64,000 nt of DNA from Prunus persica (Eukaryota; Streptophyta; Magnoliopsida; Rosales; Rosaceae): positions 17,844,861 through 17,908,860 of the forward strand of contig NC_034014.1 of assembly GCF_000346465.2 (NCBI RefSeq). The letters run 5' to 3'. The number at the start of each line of letters is the position of its first letter. The first letter of the stretch is position 1. Below are positions 60,130 to 64,000 of this stretch, piece after piece. The translations under genes and the position numbers were made by a program. A model generated the notes under the pieces. The model searched no databases. It was not told where the DNA came from and saw only the letters and a program-made list of their open reading frames with translations.

Positions 60130-60557
60130 CCTAACACTACTTCATGGTAGAAATCTATCTTAAAGGATTGGAATGAATGATTGAAGTAAGGAAGCATGAT
60201 ACTTATAGGAGAGGCTACAGATATGCAACCAAATAATATTTATGTACACAATATTTTAAACCACCAAAAGATAAGATAGAAAAGTAAGAAAATAATGTGA
60301 GTCATCCACCTTTGGCCAAAGATATCACAACACCACTTGTTACTAGCATGTAAGGTGGCATGTCAATGATGATTTGATTAAAACCAATTCTAAGTCTCTA
60401 CACGTGGAAAACAAGAATGGTGTCATCTTTCAACTAAAGGGATAATCTCATACTGGACGTAAGATTTAATATATAAGTCTTCACAATAAATATTTAAATA
60501 AGAAGAATTCATATTCATAAATAATTATATATATATATATATTTACGGGTTCTCACA
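58593..60557. mobile_element. Solo-LTR-like element, family 2, copy B
   Basis: It starts TGTCACACCCCGATCC and ends GGGTTCTCACA, with the perfect 5-bp duplication GTTTT (58588-58592 and 60558-60562). Removing the nested 759-bp element and its duplicated 10-mer leaves about 1.2 kb with no coding capacity. The start resembles 3936-3990. A (CT)n tract lies at 60083-60127. Confidence 0.8.
58705..59463. mobile_element. Mutator-type long-TIR element, 759 bp
   Basis: Terminal inverted repeats of about 140 bp start GGGTATATTAGTGATTTGCC on the left and, on the reverse strand, GGGTATACTAGTGATTTGCC. A perfect 10-bp duplication, TTATATATAT, flanks it (58695-58704 and 59464-59473), though in AT-rich DNA this could be partly fortuitous. 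The central part has an internal ~120-bp duplication (58985-59100 and 59140-59240) of a GGTGGGG-rich sequence. There is no transposase. Confidence 0.85.
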
Positions 60558-60656
60558 GTTTTCTGAAAGTCATATTTTTATTTGTTAGTGATCAGATGGA
60601 TAGTTATTTACAGAAAATTATATATAAATTGCATTTATAAGATTATATAACATAGC

Positions 60657-61076
60657 ATGTGGATGGTGCCATGCATGCACACAGGTATATATGTTGGGGA
60701 AGGTTGGGTGATTCATTTCACTTCAACAAATGATCCAATAAGTAGTAGCTCATCGAGAGTGCCTACATGTGGAAACTGCAGGCATGACCCAAACACGAAA
60801 CGGGGAGTGCTGAGAACCTGCATTGATTGCTTCCTAAAAGGCTACCACCTGCTTCACTTCGAATACGAGGCCTCTCAACTCCACTTCTTATTCAAATAGA
60901 AAGGAATTTGCAGTATTGAGTGTTGCTATTCAAACGACGAAAATGTACGTTGTGCCACCAAGATTTTTAATAAAGATAAGGTTCATGGGAAGGGATTTGG
61001 TGACTACGACTTGCTTTATAATAACTGCGAAAACTTTGCCAGTTATTGCAAAAGAGGCACGCTCGTGAGCGAGTAG
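60657..61076 (+). pseudogene. LRAT/NlpC-P60-type domain gene relic with one in-frame stop
   Basis: A single frame from 60657 to the stop at 61074-61076 encodes 138 residues interrupted by one TAG (60897-60899). Upstream are CMHTGIYVGEGWVIHFTS and GVLRTCIDCFLKG; downstream are KGFGDYDLLYNNCENFASYC and the end. These match the plant LRAT-domain family (papain-like NlpC/P60 fold): His in HTGIY, His in VIHF and the active-site Cys in NNCENF are all kept. The expected N-terminal exon, with its GDHIY-type motif, is not seen upstream, where the LTR-like unit ends at 60557. It is most likely a truncated pseudogene; a spliced gene bypassing the TAG is less likely because the frame is otherwise continuous. 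Confidence 0.75.
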
Positions 61077-64000
61077 GCTCTCAAGGCAATGGGTATTGCA
61101 GCTGCATCCTCTAGCACCGATGCTCCATTCTCTATGTTATGTTATGAGAATTGTTGTTTGATTGCGTGATCAAAATAATTTCTTGAATTTTCTATGCAAT
61201 TAATTAATTACAATTGTACTTGTGCACTTTATGTTTTGAAAGCATCTTAGGTATGTGTTGGTCCTTTTTTTCGTCGGGCACTCCTTTTGCCGGACGCGAG
61301 GGTCGGCTTGCTCAGAGGAGCAGAGAGGTCATTGGATCAACAACAACGCCCCAATTGATGTTTCTTGGCTTGCGATGAGGACTCTTTCAACTTTTGAACA
61401 AAATTAAAAGTTGAATCAGTATGACAGGATCGAGCGAGCTAGGATAAGGCCCTATCCCTCGACTCCTCTCAGCTATAATCCGTGGGGTTACGTAGGCGTG
61501 CCACTATTGGATATGAGACCAGTCCAATAGACCTAATATGGGGAGTGTTGTGAGTTGATTTGATGATGTTCGTGCTTTTTCTCTGGACCTCTAATAAAGC
61601 CATTGTGCTCCAAGAGGGGTACTAGCCTGGATATATTATTTTCTATGCCTCAACTATGAGGACTTCGATGTTCTTTCATTCGTGTATGTCAGCTTGATAA
61701 GTGTCGGGGCTTTTTCGTTCCGGCAGCTACTGATGGGCCTAGACTGTTGTACAGAGCCAAATGTGTGAAAATTGCCCCTGGATCTGAGTTCAAGGATCAG
61801 ACCCCAAGAGTGTTTCGAAAGGGTAGCTGAGCCTTAGGAAATACTTTGGTCTCCTTCACCAATGAGACCAATAGTTGCTTACAGATAAATTCTTGGCTAG
61901 GCTTGAGAAGCTTGTGGCATGGAAGCTAAGCACTCATGAGTTTAGCATTAAAGAGAGAGTGTTGTGATTTCCTATGAGAAACAGAGGTTCAAAGCAAGGG
62001 GAAGAGATTTTGAGAGGATTCGTTGAGGAGAGAGAGGGGGAGAAAGATGAGGGAGGAGAAGTGGGTGGTTTGAGCAATTTTTCGGAGCCTAACAAAAGCT
62101 CTATCATACTTGGGAATGGCTTGCTAGAAGAGAAAATAGGAAGAGATGGAGGAATAAGGCTCGAAATTGAAGGGTTCCAGGGATGAGAGGTGATGCTTGC
62201 TCTATCTAGACGTGGTTGAGATAATGGGTAGAGGATACCTCCTTTTTTATAGCCGTTGGAAGCTCATTCTTCCCAAGAAATCCTAATGGGTTCTCTCCAA
62301 TTTTGCCAAGTCTTCTCTTTCATTTTTCTTCCTTTCCTTTGATTCATCTTTAATTTGTGAAATCCTCCACTATATAAACACACAGAGACAAGATTTTTGG
62401 GAGCTCAAAAGTCTTCCTGCACCGCTTCAGTGTTAAACTCCTATTTTTGGCTACCACCTCACCTTCTTTCCTCTCCTCTTCGATGGCAAGAGCTGGTGTG
62501 AAAAAGAAATAGGTAAGGGTGCAGGTTTGAAGGGTGTATTTTCTCCTAGCAACCTGGGCGCGCTATTACCCTTTGGGTTTTTGGACGATCTACTTTGAAG
62601 TCTGCTTTTGGCCATATGCTGGAGCCTCCCAGCAGTCTACCTTCGTGAGTGGCTTTTGGCTTCTGTTGCTGTTTTGTCTCCAGCTAGGTGCTGAAGATTT
62701 TTAGATACTTTCTTGGTCATTTGGGCCTTCCTAAGGTGATAGGTTAGTGTACTAAAGGAATGGGCCAACCTCTTAAAGTGATGGACCATTTTTATTAAGG
62801 TGATGGGCCAATTTTTTAAAGTAATGGGCTACATATTTCTCTTTTTATGCTTACTCACATATTTGGGCTCAAGAAATAGGCTCGAGTTTTGGGGCTCCTA
62901 AGCAGTCCAAAACTTCAATTTCTCGGCTCATCAATGGGCCTCATGAATGCTCGTTACCATCCATACCACAACCCACTCAGCAAGCCCGGAGCATTTGCGT
63001 GGCTTGGGCCCACTTAAGCTTGTAGTGTGGCTAGGTGTAATAATAATGATTTTTCGCTTGGCATTGCATGTCGCTTGGCATGCTTGAATTTTGTCGCCTT
63101 TGAAAAGGGATACAATGCTTGACGGGATAATTAGCATGGGCTTGTAAAGCCGGTGCCTTTTATAGGCCCATTTCTATTCTTATTATGCCAGATAGCATAT
63201 TTATTTGGGCATGGCATGTGGTCGTAGCTCGCGCAAGCGTGCATGACGAATTTCCCGTGCTCCGAACCGGGTATCTTCTTAATAAGGTGTCGCACTGGGC
63301 TGAAAATTTATTTGGACCCAACCCTAGATTTTTTGGGCCTCAACAATAAGTATGAGCGGTACCTGATCAAGCAAGGGGAGAGACCAAGATCGTGGTTAGT
63401 AGTACCCTGTTTGGGCTTAACAACCTGATTTGAAATTCGTGTAACCCTCAGACTGGGTCAACAGTCAATTCGGGCCTGGATCTACTTCCTGTCTTTTGGA
63501 CCAATATGGCCCTATTTGGGCCCGAATCCCTCCTTTGGTCCGAATGATGAATTTAAAAGTGTATAAGAGATAAATTAAATTTATCTACTGTCAAGAAATT
63601 AACAAAAAATATAAGCGATTAAATGACAAGCACTTGATGAAACAGTTAAAACGAGTTCTGCAATCTCTTCATCTAATCTAAACTTAAATGACATGAAGAG
63701 AATAGAGGTTCTTTTTAACTAATCCATTTGATTAATCCAAACATAAATTACAAAACAAGGAAAGACTAGAGATTTCTCTATCCAGTTAGATGATTACATG
63801 AATTCAAATTGATCATTTTAGAAGAAAATCATACCATGAAGATGGCAGAGCAACAAAAGATGAACGCAAGAGTTGTCAACTAGTTATCTGGAATTTTAAG
63901 CAGGATGGTTTGAAAATATCTTGAGTTTTTCAAGTATTTTTGAGATGTTGCGTCTAGTTTAGAGAGAGAGTCCTCTTCTTATGTGGCGGAAGCTCTTTAT
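61077..64000. repeat. Repeat-derived intergenic DNA
   Basis: No gene is supported. TTTTCTATGCCTCAACTATG near 61641 and the block at 63760-63960 (GATTTCTCTAT, AAAATCATACCA, TTGAGTTTTTCAAG) resemble 23920-24300. Four short units with GTGATGGGCCA or AATGGGC occur at 62735-62840, and WGGGCCYAAT-like words recur to 63530. The purine-rich frame at 61974-62186 looks like composition bias. The repeat probably continues past the window. Confidence 0.5.

Noticed and set aside
1..64000. CRISPR arrays, bacterial operons, rRNA or tRNA genes
   Set aside because: All tandem repeats seen are microsatellites, minisatellites or transposon parts without regular unique spacers. I could not identify a credible cloverleaf by eye; a tRNAscan-SE run would be decisive.

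Overview
The window is nuclear DNA of a flowering plant. It has intron-rich genes with GT-AG splice sites, a plastid-targeted PPR protein, very AT-rich intergenic DNA, many (CT)n/(GA)n microsatellites and dense non-autonomous transposons. Protein similarity and repeat style suggest a woody rosid, with Rosaceae (Prunus-like) my best guess; I cannot fix the species. A run of exactly 100 N at 6401-6500 marks an assembly gap.

Five genes look intact. (1) 12388-14033 (+) encodes a 161-aa small membrane protein of unknown function in two exons. (2) 17270-17669 (+) encodes a 92-aa Cys-containing unknown in two exons. (3) 21000-22299 (-) has five exons and encodes a 247-aa probable plastid membrane protein. 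(4) 26324-37035 (-) is the E3 ubiquitin ligase RKP (KPC1-related; SPRY plus RING), rebuilt as ten coding exons, 1270 aa. (5) 49530-54378 (-) is the EMB1270/At3g18110-type PPR protein in four exons, 1503 aa. All reading frames and splice phases close in these models.

Three protein-derived relics are present: an F-box/DUF295 gene cut in two by a 5.5-kb insertion (40732-47263, -), an intron-bearing CAND1 fragment (47489-49421, -) lying between it and EMB1270, and an LRAT/NlpC-P60 domain relic with one in-frame stop (60657-61076, +).

Most of the rest is repeats, several with readable boundaries. Four units end TG..CA and look like solo LTRs (52-3076, 3936-6833, 55732-58348, 58593-60557); three have perfect 5-bp target duplications. 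There are hAT-type elements (8374-9573, 15473-16016, 22496-23035), Mutator-type long-TIR elements with 9-10-bp duplications (38851-39694, 58705-59463), a Tourist/Harbinger-like element carrying a perfect 38-bp hairpin (44344-45558), two poly(A) retroposons (16036-16860, 42247-43353), a palindromic MITE family in three copies set in (TA)n tracts, a second MITE family in three copies, and a 1.3-kb foldback inside an RKP intron. Nesting gives a relative order of events, especially at 55-60.5 kb.

The genes form no operon-like unit. RKP, the F-box relic and the CAND1 relic all belong to ubiquitin-ligase biology, but two of the three are dead and the clustering may be chance. I found no CRISPR, rRNA or confident tRNA. 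The most unusual items are the GC-AG intron and degenerate SMR-like tail of EMB1270, the precise interruption of the F-box gene, the foldback in the RKP intron and the 38-bp hairpin.
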